Source of the DNA: Cercis canadensis
Lineage: Eukaryota > Streptophyta > Magnoliopsida > Fabales > Fabaceae
Length of the DNA: 64,000 nt
Direction: 5' to 3'
Assembly: GCA_003255065.1 (NCBI GenBank)
Contig: QAOA01005230.1
Span: 32,856-96,855 of the forward strand
In this document: positions 38,432 through 50,336 of the stretch, one piece after another
Layout: every line of letters starts with the position of its first letter
Numbering within the stretch: position 1 is the stretch's first letter
Notes under the pieces: model-generated
Database searches by the model: none
What the model saw: the letters and a program-made list of their open reading frames with translations, nothing else
What the model was told of the DNA's origin: nothing
Program-made: the position numbers and the translations under genes

Positions 38432-41011
38432 TCAACCAAGTTTTTTTGATTCAGAAAGCTCATATGGAATCTTACTATCCACTAACGCTATGCATATGGA
38501 GAATGCTTGCAAAAGTGAGAGTGAGGAGTCAAAAGCAACTGAATATATCCCATGCTTGTAGGGGGCAAGACTGAAAGAAGGCCGGTGCTCTTCTCCATTC
38601 CCCTGTAATTAGCATTGAAAGTTAAAAGAACGTAACTTGGCAACTATCCAAGTAATATGAAGGACAATCAACTTAGTATAAGCACAAAAAAGTACCTGGA
38701 GGGAAAGCTCAAATTGATCTGCAAAATATGCTTTTGATGATTTTGATTTTTTACCGCCTTGATTGTCATTTGCTAGAACTTTAAGTTTACAACCCAAATC
38801 CCAACCGCCACAGTCACATGATCCACCTGATTTCCAGCGCTCAATCAGTGATGAAGGTCCACCTTTACTTGGGAGACTATGAACTCCACTTGGAAGCACA
38901 ACTGTTGCATGGACAAGGTCTTGACTATCATTGCGGCAACTACTCTGATGCACATCGTTGATGAAACTGATAGCTTTGGGTATTTTGACAACAATAGCAG
39001 CAAGTTCATCAACTGGCTGATAATCAGATGCCTGATCATCCCCCCTACTCAGCTTTACAGAAAACAAAACAAACTCTCTCACAGTAGAGGAGTCCACACA
39101 ATTTTGGCCGGTTAAATCATAAAAGTGTGAATCAGAAACATTCATTTGGGCAACAACATGGTGAATGTAATCAGAACCTTTGCCTTTGACAGCATGATTC
39201 ATCCAGCTACCATTTTTTTTTTTCTTCTTAATTTCCCTGAAGGTGAAAAAGGTATAGACACAGCCACAGTCGTCTTTTCTTGAGGTACTTAACTTCTTCA
39301 CTGTGGCTGCAAGAATATTGCTGTTATTGTCAACTGCAAATGTGAACAAGGGCAGGCCATTCTTAACTGTAATTCTCAGAAGAGCTGGAACTGTAGATGA
39401 CTCATGCTTCTTGTCTTTTGATGAATCATCAGTATTCATTGTGCTACAACCAACCCTCTGGTCCATGTCCAATTCATTCACCGGCCGTAGAGCAGACAAA
39501 TTTGCATTAGCTGACTTACTATTCTTATTTATTAACACTGTATCTTTCTGAGATGACTCCATGGAGTGACGGCAGTTTGCCGCCTTTGGTTTCAGTAGTG
39601 GATCCAGTAACCTCCTCAAAGGGCTTGACCTGCTTCTGCCAGCATCACCAGGTTTATCATTGCCTGAAATGTCTGAGCTAACAGAATGTCGCACATTTTC
39701 CGAACTAGATTTAGTAACTGGTATGGAGCTCCGGTGTGGCATGTATACACCCTCTTTGCAGCCAGAACCTTTGCTTGTATAACCAAGGCTGATACTAAGT
39801 CGACGAAAAGGTGAAGAGCTTCTTGACTTTTCAGATGTTACTTTCTGGTCTAATCCCTGGAAGATCCCATTTGAAGATGAAACTGTGGCTATGGTTTGTT
39901 TCTTCTCTTCAGATTTTCTAGATCTGGATGGGCTTATTCCCATTTTAGCCGATTGGGGTGCTGAGGAAGTAACAGTTGGAATTTTGATACTTTTTGCATC
40001 TATAGAACTGGATCCTTTTGCCTGAGAGTGGTTACAGTTCACTTCACATGGCAGTGGACAGGAGCGTGAAATGCCATAATTGAGATCTTTAACAGAAAGT
40101 TCCTTAGATTTTTCTGAAAATCTCGTTTGACTAGGATTTCCTGACTTTTGACCTGACAATGTTCTCATATCAGAAACTCCAGAGTGACTGTTCGGGGGAT
40201 TGTCTCTTGGCAAAAGAAGAACCACCGGTTTGCTTTTCCTGAGCAGACCATGCTTAACAGTATCCACATTTGGTTCTGGCAAAGCCTCCCCTCTTTTTCC
40301 CAATTCAACACCTTGAGATCTCATTTCTAACTTGACATATGATGTTGCCTCGTACCTTTGGTCATTTGCCAGGATTACAATTCCCTTATCAATATCTCGA
40401 TCCGAACTTTTCCTGTTGCACGCTTTCAGTTTACTATCAGGAAGACGCCCATCTGCTGTAACAAATTTGCTCTGTGCATTAACTTTGCTGTCACTACCTC
40501 TAGGATTTTGGAAATTTGCAGTACTTTCTACCGAGGATTTAACAGCTTGGGAGTGGCCTTGTACTGGAGACGTTATAAAGTGAGATTGCAATGATGGACG
40601 GCACACCCTTTGACGAGAAGGTGACCAACTATGACCTCTGCTAGAATGACCAGATAGTCCGTCTGTCGAAACAGAAGAGGAGGTATTACTAGTAGATGAC
40701 GAAGTCCTGCTATTTCTTTGGGATATACGTCTATGGCTGTACCGCCATTGTTCTAGACGGGTCCAATCAAGGACCCCAACATTTAAAACTTTCTCATGAA
40801 TGTTTTCTCCTCTCTCCAGATAACCTGGCACATTTGACATGTACTTGACAAGTTCATCTTCATTTACCCTTTTGTTATTCACGTGTTTTTGGTGATTCCC
40901 GTAAGAATTTAAAGTGCCATCTTCCACGCTTTTGGTGATTTCATGATGAAGATCAGCATATGACAAAGCAGATTTATCTGGTTTCAACCTGTCATTCAGC
41001 TTTCCACTCAT
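38432..41011 (-). CDS. DUF3527 domain protein
   Basis: Plant-specific protein of unknown biochemical role. Two coding exons (41011-38696 and 38602-38432) join at a GT-AG intron to give 828 residues. Near the N-terminus ELVKYMSNVPGYLERGENIHEKVLNVGVLDWTRLEQW is the conserved opening of the family. A long Ser-rich, basic, low-complexity middle follows. The DUF3527 domain proper runs from about residue 540 to the end: PALLRITVKNGLPLFTFAV, CDCGGWDLGCKLKVL and, in the second exon, FSLAPYKHGIYSVAFDSSLSLLQAFSICIALVDS. No signal peptide or membrane segment is seen. The length is within the usual range. It reads intact. Confidence 0.93.
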
Positions 41012-42770
41012 GCTGATGGTCAGTTTCCTGAATTTCTTTGGAGACCTGACAGCTACTCCATAGGCTGCGTAGAATTTCTGGAGTCCAACTCTAGAACCAA
41101 TCTACCACCTTGTCTTCGAAAGAGTGAAAGGAGGAAAATCCTACCATTTGTTTTTCAGCTGCACAACTAAATCAAACTTTGAAAATCAAACTCCAGGAAC
41201 AAAGTTCACAAGTTAAACTAATAATTTCTTATTTAGAAAGAACAACATATTACAATTCACAAAACGCTCACAAATATACCAAGTAAGCATCCTATATATC
41301 CAAATTAATTTTTGTTTCCTCCTATTAATAACCAAGTGAGGCCAACGAAAAAGCAACAAGTCATATCATACTCGCCGGAAAATAAATTTCTTGTATTAAA
41401 CTGGAATAAGATAAGGCTACCAAAATTTTAACCTGCTTTCGACTTAATTTTATGCAGGGGTAAAAATCTAATTAGGTTCAAAATGGAAAAGCTGAGATCA
41501 TGGTGTGAATTCATGCGACAGAGGGCCTTTCTGGCAATAATGCAGAATAAGACTTTAAAATAGGTTCTTTCCTGACAACCACCTCCCCAAGCTCCCCTTG
41601 TCAAAATGGGAATTAATGGGTAAAGGTCGTGGCTGAAGTATTGCAATTTGCATCAATATGTTGTCTTTCTTCTTTCATTTGATTCTAATCTGATAATAAT
41701 AATAATAATAATAATTGAATGAGGTGAGTTAACGTCCACGTTGCTCAAGATGAGAAAAACCCAAGAAGTTGTACAGCAGATTGAACAATATGAAATGAGT
41801 GGTGTCTGAGTTAACGCAAGCTCTAAAGCAAGATACAGCACCACGTTTGAATTGAAATCAAATGCACGAAGACATCAACAGTGTATGGACAAAAGTGAAA
41901 TGAAAGAAGCATGGGGGAAGGCTGGAAGCAAACACCCAAGTGGTCCATGTAAACCTATTTTGAAAAAGGGATAAGGTATAACGACCCGTCTTGATCGGAA
42001 TCGAAGTCTTGAGCCACAACTAACGTAGCAGACAAAAATCCCCAGCTATTCAAAACCGCAAAGCCGACTCAAATTTCAAAATACTCAATAGTAGGACCTG
42101 GTTTGTTCTCCAGCTAGGAAAGAAAAGATAAAGTTATACATGCCAAAGGAAAGCAATTTCAAAACATTTTTCTTTCAGTTTATCTAATCTTTCCCGACTA
42201 CCAAACATTATCTCCAGCTGAAAAAAGAAAAAGTTTGAACTTCTAAAAAAGGAGAATATCTCTCACTAACAAGTGATGTAATTTCAGAGTCAAACATGTG
42301 AATACGGATAGGGGGAGAATTATGAAAGGCAACGCGCAATACAAAGCTTAAATCTTGCAAAACGTAATCTTTTACAAAGACAAAAATCAACCAGGATATC
42401 ACAATATTATTATCAAAGTTTAGCTCATAGTACATACCGAAGACCCAATGAGGAAAGCAGAAGCGAGAAATGTCATTAACGTAAGCTCCTCTAGCTTGGA
42501 GACGAAGCAATGAGTGTCGGTGGCCCAGTGGTGTTAAAAATGGACATGGTAGCAAAGATGGAAGGGCAAGGCGAGCAACCCCAGAAAGCGAATAGGATAA
42601 ATAATGGCCTCGAAATCCCAATGCCTCACTTTTCTTCCTCAAACTCCAAAGCCGGAGAGAATATGAACAGAAACAAGACACGGAGATTCAGACGCGTACA
42701 AAGAGAGTAAGAGAGAGAGAGAGAGATATGTGTTTCTGGTGCGGAGCCGTGGAGGTGAGCTAATTTGTTT

Positions 42771-42805
<35 letters not shown>

Positions 42806-43100
42806 TAGTGGTAGTGGTACTGACAGTCAAAGCAGAGTAAGAGGGAAAGGAGATCCCATCGTTTTCATCAGACGGCTAAAAAGAGGGGCAGATAAAAGGA
42901 TGGTGACATCAGAAAGGTGCGGAGATATGCTCCCGGACCCACATGAAGTACTATTTTATTCAGTAATATTATCTTCACAAGAGATAATTTCATATTTTCT
43001 GTATTAATATAATTAACATAATTTAAATTTTTATTTATATGCCTAAGAATAATATCAACTAAGCTGTGTGAGTGTGACAATGATTAAAAGCCCATTTGAA
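41012..43100 (-). promoter_or_regulatory. Upstream region of the DUF3527 gene
   Basis: Non-coding in all frames as far as I can judge. May hold an untranslated exon. Contains simple repeats: a TAA/ATA run at 41694-41716, a GA run at about 42709-42726, and a TG run at about 42773-42804. These are candidate microsatellite markers. Confidence 0.4.
42773..42804. repeat. (TG)n microsatellite
   Basis: About 16 uninterrupted TG units. Confidence 0.9.
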
Positions 43101-44805
43101 TTGTTTAATTTTTTAAAAAAATAATATATTTTAAGGATACGTTTATTTTTATACTTAATTTTATTAATATCACATATTATTTAATATTTAAATATATTAT
43201 AGATTAATTTATTTTTATTTAATATAAAAAAATTATATTAATTAAGAATAATTTAATTTATATTATATTTAAATATTAAATAAAATGTAATGTTTAGCAA
43301 AATAAAACATAAAAATAACGGCTCCTCATATTTTATTATAAAAAATATTTTTCTTAAAACTACCCCAATCCAAACAGACTAATCGTCGGTGCACGTTAAT
43401 CATTTCTCTGTTTTATTTGTTTCAAACTTCAATCCTCAGTTGATCCTTTTTTCCATTTTTTCTTTTCTTTTTTATCATGATGATGCCCAATTGATCTCGT
43501 AAAATGACTTTGTTAAAAAGTTGTCTTTAAATGGTGGGACCAATAGTGAAAGCTGGGTTGGTGGGCTTGATGGGGACCCACTTACCTGTTTTTTCTGGAC
43601 TATGCCATTGGGCTTAGCTGTGGGCTGTGGAGGTTGGAGAGCGAACTGAAAATTGCGATCTCTAGCAAAAACAAAAACCGACTGAAAACTGTGATTGTCG
43701 TTTTGTGCTGTCTTTTATCGACATCAATTATGTTCGTTTTTTTTCTTTTCTTTTTCTTTCGTTTGTTTTTTTTCTCATATATTGTTGTCTAATTGGATTG
43801 TTCCCCGACCGTTTGGCATCGCGGGGAGGGGGGTGCACAAATAGATAATAATAATAATAAAAAAAAGCAAAATGAAAAAAGTGAGTACACAACTCTTAGT
43901 TAAACATATTCTAAAAATTAATTGTATATAAGAATAACTTTAAGTCAATGTGAAATTTTTTTTAAAAAAATAAAACTATTTACATTTGAAGTTTGATACG
44001 TCTGTTTTGATTGTTATTTTATTTAATATCAAGCATATTATGAGGTTCTTCGATGCTGCATGTTTACCATGGATTAAGTTTTGATTAAATCCTCTAAAAT
44101 AGACGATGTCCTTGCATTTTGTGCTTAAAGTCACATAACATTCCATTTCCTAGTTAAGTTCACACAAGCTGCAGCAAGTACAAGATATAAAAACTCAGGT
44201 TACAGAAGGATTTTGACCTGTGCCAACTGCCATATAGCATATACCACCATAAGCATGTTTAGTGAACAAGAAAAAATAATATTAATTAATATATATTTTT
44301 CTGCTTCAGAATGCAACCAAGGTTACACTTTTACTAGCAAAAGTGGAAATTAAAAAACAAATAGAGAAGTATATATATCCTTTTGCGACTGCGCTTAGTT
44401 GGGATCAAAGTTATTACTTTTGAGCACTAAACCAAAAGCGAATAAGAAAAGTAGAAAGGTGAAGACGACTGATAAGATTGAAGCACTATAATATGAACGA
44501 GGGCTGATGAATCTAAGTCAGACATCATTATTAAGAATAAGATCCGTAACTGTAATCATGCTATCTAATTTAAATAAATAATCACTTTCTAAATAATAAG
44601 AAAATGCCAGCACACAATGCTTAAAAATATCGCATATGAGTGATCAGATCATACATAGTCATTCTGATCCTGACTCCTCTCTAACTACACTAAATCATCA
44701 TTTATGTCTTCATACTTGAGACTTGAGAGTGTATCAATGATTCTATTCAAAATAATTTGAGTAAAAGTACCTAATGAAGTGGTATGTAAATTCGTGCATT
44801 TATTT
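43101..44805. other. AT-rich intergenic DNA
   Basis: Long AT-rich stretches at 43110-43300 and no supported gene. Ends at an undetermined base (44806). Confidence 0.5.
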
Positions 44806-44806
44806 N

Positions 44807-44990
44807 CACAGACACACCCATTACCCCCACCACAAAAAGAGGCGGCACAGGCTCTGATACCATTCGGGGCAGGATCGCTCTTAGATTTTGACTTATTTGT
44901 ATAAATTGTGTTACTCCATTAGAATGAAACGCAATTCCACCAAATTATCAATGCAATCTAGCATTCATTGCCTGCAAATTTAAGCGGGTG
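44807..44990 (-). mobile_element. Pararetrovirus-like leader fragment with tRNA-Met primer site
   Basis: Read on the minus strand it contains TGGTATCAGAGCC (44850-44862), the tRNA-Met complementary site used by caulimovirids and many Copia elements, preceded by AAGTCAAAATCTAAGAGCGATCCTG in two blocks. The same leader words occur at 1563-1590. It is a short fossil fragment bordered on one side by the undetermined base at 44806. An LTR retrotransposon leader is the alternative. Confidence 0.45.
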
Positions 44991-46720
44991 GAAATAGCTG
45001 CTTACTTTTTATTCTTACATAATTATTATTGTTTACTTGTCTAAATCTTAATACCAAGTTGTTGCTTTTATTTTTAAAGTACAATTATGAGCAAGGAAGA
45101 TTTTTTATTATTATTAAGAGCTCGCATTGACATCTTGAATCTTGGCACATGTGTATGTCCAAAAATAGTACACAATAAAATTTTAATCAAACCGCAAACT
45201 AACAAATGGGAAATATGGTTCAAAACAAAAAGCATGATAATAGATTAGGCTTCGATAATGATATATGAACACAAGGCATCAAGTTACAATTTTCTGGGTG
45301 CAATTATGAATTGCATCATAGCAAAATGATTAATGTCAAGATTTCAAGTGAAGCTGTAGACTTTGGATGGCAATAGTGAATATTTATTATTGCATATATT
45401 GGTTACCAGCAAGATTGCATACAATTAACATTCATGATTCCTAGCATGAAAAAAAAAAAAAATCATTATTCAACAAACGAATCATCTAATAAGAAGACTG
45501 TAAAATCTATTATAGCAGAAAATCTGAATTCTGCATGACAGATGAAACATTTAATATCTTTCTGATGATGAGCACAGAAAGGAAAATGAAAGAAAAATCC
45601 CTTTAGAGAGTGGGTGTAGGCTGCAGCAGTAAATATTTTTCGGGAACAAAGGAATTTGGGCCCAACTCATTGCTTTTATCAGAAACGTTGGGTTCTTTTT
45701 TGGGCCATAAGGGGCAAGGCTTATCCAACAAAATGATAGAGGAGATCAGAAGAAAGTTTGGAACTTCGAATTAACTCATGATTCTCATACTCAACTCAAG
45801 CTCTCTGATTTTTGCTTATCTTGTCACCCTTGTTTCTCAGTTACTTTGTCTGTATGATTATGTCTTCTATGACCCTTATATAACTCTATTATAAATATAA
45901 TCATATATGTTTCTCTCTCTTTTTTGTGTTTATGTCATGAGTAATGAGTCTTGTCCTGCCTGCTCTCATCTCATGTATGTTGAAACGTTTATTTTCAGCT
46001 TCAATTTAATTTGCGAGTATATTATCATTCTTGCCTCAGAAATTCATCGTTATTGTTATTGTTATTCTGTGCATGCAAAAACCAATGCTATTTCTACTTG
46101 CTCCCTCTCTTTCAAAGCCTCCCATTCAATTATCAAATCAAACGTCAATCAGAAGAAAAGCTAGCATTAGGCATCCCAAAGAAACCGAACATTTATATAT
46201 GCTGCTTAGAATTTGTTTTGCTTTATTCAGATGATCCTTCGCAGTTGCAGTTTTGATCTAACATGTTACACAATTAGAATCTTAATGCTCCTCTTTCTTT
46301 GTCGCCGTCTCTTTTAATGCTGATTTTGTTTTTTTGACCAACGTCTCTCTAATTTTGATGAAATTTAATTTTCCTTCAAATTCCAATGCCTCAATTCAGC
46401 TCATTGAAACAAGAATCACATCAACGATGAAGTTCTAGCGAATCAGCCATAAGAATCAGGACCAAACGATCAGGTAGTACCCGTTTGCAACAAGATCAAA
46501 GAACCCAAACAAAACAAGGAGTCACAAAATAGTTAATTTTTTATTTTAATAAAAAATCATTCTACTTTGCATATCGCATACACTTTGTCAATAAAAAGAC
46601 CACAAATTAGTACAAACCCACCAAAATTCATACATCTTAATAGAGAAAATAAAGGAGAAAATACTATATACTTTAGATAATTATGACACAACCCTTGAAA
46701 TAAATGTTTAATCTTTATCT
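44991..46720. other. Intergenic DNA without recognised gene
   Basis: AT-rich. Open frames near 45907-46256 overlap in several frames and match nothing I know. No promoter or repeat stands out. Confidence 0.5.
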
Positions 46721-46955
46721 TCAACCTGAAATCTGAATGGGTTTAACATGGGGCTTCTTGACCTTTTCCTTAAACCCCATTCTCCATAGATGCTTTAATC
46801 TGATCTATCTCCATCTTAGCATTCTCTGCTACCCTGAAACTTGTCAAAAACTTGCCACTGCTGCGCTCCACCCGATGCCAAGTATCATTCTTGTCTTCCT
46901 TCTCTATGTTCCTCTCTCACTGATTTGGATCTCAACCTTAACTTGTTCCTTCTGA
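46721..46955 (-). pseudogene. Class I small heat-shock protein C-terminal fragment
   Basis: On the minus strand the stretch reads EQVKVEI, then [37 protein letters not shown] and the tail EKVKKPHVKPIQISG with a stop at 46723-46721. These are hallmarks of the alpha-crystallin domain and C-terminus of cytosolic class I sHSPs (17-18 kDa). The pieces lie in different frames, with disruptions after the first block and after MENGV, and the N-terminal half is missing. It starts about 10 bases after the end of the adjoining glycosyltransferase gene. Confidence 0.8.
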
Positions 46956-46965
46956 TTTTATGCAG

Positions 46966-48581
46966 TCATAATGACAGTATATAATCTGCCAAGTGATCTA
47001 AGGAATTGTGTGAGGAGCCGTCTTTCCTGGTACAAAGTTCAACACGGTCCTTTAAATTCATTGCTCTCTGCCTCATCTCTTTCCCTTCAACATCAACCAT
47101 AAGTCTCTTTACGGATTTCTCTATTTTCTCCCTTTCCAGATCATCTTCCCAATGAAATCCTACCCTCCATACTTGACTCAAATACCTTGCATGCACTTTT
47201 TGGTCTCCAAAATAAGGTTGGCATATCATTGGGACCCCTTCACAGATGCTCTCAATGGTTGAATTCCACCCACAGTGACTCCAGAATCCCCCTACTGCTC
47301 TGTGTGCCAATACATCTTTCTGGGGAGCCCATTTAACAATGCAACCCCTTTCCCCAACAGCTTCTTTAAAACTCTCTGGAAGTGAATTATAACATTGTAT
47401 GCCGCCTGTGGTCTTGGGTCGAACCACCCACAAGAAAGGCTGCTTGCTGTTGGCCAGACCCCATGCCATTTCAGCTAGCTCCTCTTCATTCAGGCTAACT
47501 ATGCTTCCCAAACTCACATAAATAACAGAGTCATTGGATTGCTTATCAAGCCATTCCATGCAGCCGTAGTCTTGTTCAAGAAAACTATTGGTGGTGGCGG
47601 GAGCCATTTTGTGGGAGGGACCTATGGGGAAAAATGGAACTTGATAATGTTGTTGCAGCTGTTTCAATGATGTACTTTCAAGAAAGTCAATGGTGTTCCA
47701 AATAATTGCAGAGGATGATCTTGCATCGCTTCCTTTTGCTATCAACTGCAGTATGGCCTCTACCTTGTCGAAATTAGAAATGGGCAGATCCTTAAATCTG
47801 AGAGGATAGAGCTCAGGGATGGTCTCCAGCAGCAACCTAGGATCTGCATCCACGTTAGATTTGTGAATTTAATCTCCAAGCCCATTGAAATGAAGAACAT
47901 ATTTTTCGTATATCAATGCAAGACAACAGCCAAGGTGGTGTTAATTTAGATTATATAATATAGACAAGATTCTGAATTGCCAATTAATGAAGGACTCGTA
48001 CTAATACGAGAAAAAGGCTATGTCCTGTCTTGTACTAAAGAAATGTTTTTGGACAATATCTGATCCTTATTTCTACTGTCAGATACTTCCAAGAGTAATT
48101 GCATACCTTGAATTGGAATTTGTCCATTCTTTAGGAGTTGGGGAATTGCGTTGTAGGTGACAGCGTTGGCAGCGCTACTAGTCCGCAGAATGATGGTAGG
48201 GAGCTTTAAATGGTTAGCCACCTCCTCTGCAAAGTACATGAGTCCATCATATATGATGCAGACAATGTCACCATGATGTTTTATCATCTGAAGCAGCAAT
48301 TCATGAAAAGGAAGCTTGCAATTGGCATTGAAACTCGAAATAGCCTCAATAAAGTTCATGGAGGAAACCACCTCACCATCAGATAAGCCGTCGGACATGG
48401 ATAGGAAATGAAAATCTGGGTGATTAGATGGGTTGGGGAAATTGAATTTAGTGTGTGCGATGGTGATTGAGAAACCCTTGCCGTGAAGAATGGTACCCAG
48501 TTGAAGCATAGGATTTATGTGTCCTTCAAATGGACACGGAACCAGCACCAATCTATGCTGCCTCTCTTGCCCCTTTCTCAT
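46966..48581 (-). CDS. UGT76-like UDP-glycosyltransferase, copy 1
   Basis: Family 1 glycosyltransferase that moves sugar from a UDP donor, usually UDP-glucose, to a small acceptor in the cytosol. Two exons (48581-48107 and 47843-46966) give 450 residues with a phase-1 intron, as in the group H/UGT76 clade. The catalytic His21 lies in FEGHINPM, with a partner Asp112 in IIYDGLMYF. The 44-residue PSPG donor box spans residues 330-373 (WAPQKDVLAH to GDQ) with HCGWNS, and its last residue is Gln373, usual for UDP-glucose users. The acceptor is not predictable; UGT76 relatives act on cytokinins, hydroxy acids, terpenoids and flavonols. Copy 2 lies 1.8 kb upstream, same strand. Intact. Confidence 0.93.
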
Positions 48582-48866
48582 CTCTCTGCTTCTTAACCTT
48601 TTGGCTTTAAGCTTTAACTATTATTTATAATCGCCTAAGTTAGATGAAACTTAGTTTAATTTTTTATGGTATGCATGTTGACGTCAATGGCGACACATGG
48701 AATAAAGTCCTAAAATATCATTTCGTCTCTCAACTTTGACGTAACTTGAGACGATAAAGAAAGTGCAGAGTATTTTCTTCGTTTCTTTCGGAACACGTTT
48801 CCACATAGATCTAGAATAGATGACTTCACTGCCCACTCAAAGGTTTCCCCAGGTGTTTACGTCTAA

Positions 48867-49005
48867 CGTCTCCGTATGTCATTGCCCGTTAGTCAATGCC
48901 GTTATATATCTTTCTTCACTTCCTTATAGTCTAGCGTCGCGTCTCCGTATGTCATTTGCCCGTTAGTCAATGCCGTTATATATCTTTCTTCACTTCCTTA
49001 ATTTG
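48867..49005. repeat. Tandem duplication upstream of UGT copy 1
   Basis: Two copies, about 75 bases apart, of a segment from CGTCTCCGTATGTCAT to TCTTTCTTCACTTCCTTA. Nearly identical, thus recent. They lie 290-420 bases upstream of the start codon, so may affect the promoter. Confidence 0.85.
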
Positions 49006-50336
49006 ATTCAATTAGTTGGGTTGTTTTTGGTCAGTTTGTTCCTTTGTGTAATTTTGTTTTTCATCAGCGTAAAATGGGCTAAGTTGAATGGGCTGGCCTG
49101 TTTTGATCTAAAAAAAAGTAGGGTTAGATTTTAAATATCCCAACTCATAATAGAATTGGATTAATTTGGTCCAGTCTAAATTGGTCTGTGTTATCTAGTG
49201 TACAAAAGATCCTCGTTGGCATAGATATTCATAAAGGGTCATATATTAAAAAAAAAAACTCATACTTGAATAGGGGAATTTTAGCTGGCAGCATATATTT
49301 GTGCATATATCTAGAGAGAATGGATTGGAGACATTGCTTCTTGGGCCACCAAAGAAACTCCGGATGAGCAACATTTTAAATTGGGTGCAGCCCATGTGTC
49401 TGCTTCATATTGGGGGCCATATGGCCTAAAAAATTATCTGGGGTGCCTATTTCATAGTCCATTCATGAGTTTTTTTTTTTTACTTAAAAGGTCAAATTGT
49501 TATTTTATAGTTAGAGAAGTTTGAATTTGGGATAAGGAGATGAGAGACAGCCTCAAGACTAAAGGCAGTTTCACTGAGCTAAGACCTCTCCTTATGCATT
49601 CATGAGTTTGCCCAAAATTAAAATGGAATCTACAGTCACCCATTGGATTAACCCAGTCTCCATCAATAATCCAGAAGAGAGGCACCAGTGTGTATAGATT
49701 TCAAGATTCGGTTTCTGTAACTTTACCATTCACCATTTTTGTTTTCGTCAATGAATTTTCATTCACTAGGTTGAAGATGTAGAGTACAACTATTTCAATT
49801 ATATAAAATTTTGTTGACTTATCAAAGTATCTGTTCGGAATAATTGAATTTGAATTCAAAATCCCATTGCTAATGGTTACTTCGACAGACAAAAATTATA
49901 AGAACTAGGACATGGAGTATATGTGTATTTTCCATATAAAACACTGTAGAAAAAATAACATTTTTTTAATTTCTTTTCAATTAGGTTGTACTAATTATGG
50001 AAGTAAGCGAAAGATAAAAAGCGAAGCAAGAGGGGAAATTGTATGCAAAAGTCCATAAATGATTATTGAAAACATTAGGTGCAATAATTAGAAATGCATC
50101 AAACCTAATGGCATTTGATATAAAAAAATATAAATGAGTAGGACTTCCCTTATCATCCTTTCCTGTGCTTAGAAAGTTGAGACAAGTTAATATTAATATA
50201 TATGTTCAAACGAAACTTGGGAACATTGTTTATTTATGTGTAATTTTTGGGTCTACTTATATGAGAAACTAGAAAGAAGCAGAAGAAATAGATTCACAAA
50301 ACTGCACCAAAGTGGTTAATCATCAAGAAATATGTG
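49006..50336. other. Spacer between the two UGT genes
   Basis: Promoter DNA of UGT copy 1 and 3' DNA of copy 2. AT-rich; no gene or known repeat seen. Confidence 0.5.

Noticed and set aside
42639-42830. Threonine/histidine repeat frame
   Set aside because: Translation of the TG microsatellite.
45907-46256. Three overlapping frames on the plus strand
   Set aside because: Hydrophobic, AT-driven, mutually overlapping, and without domain motifs.
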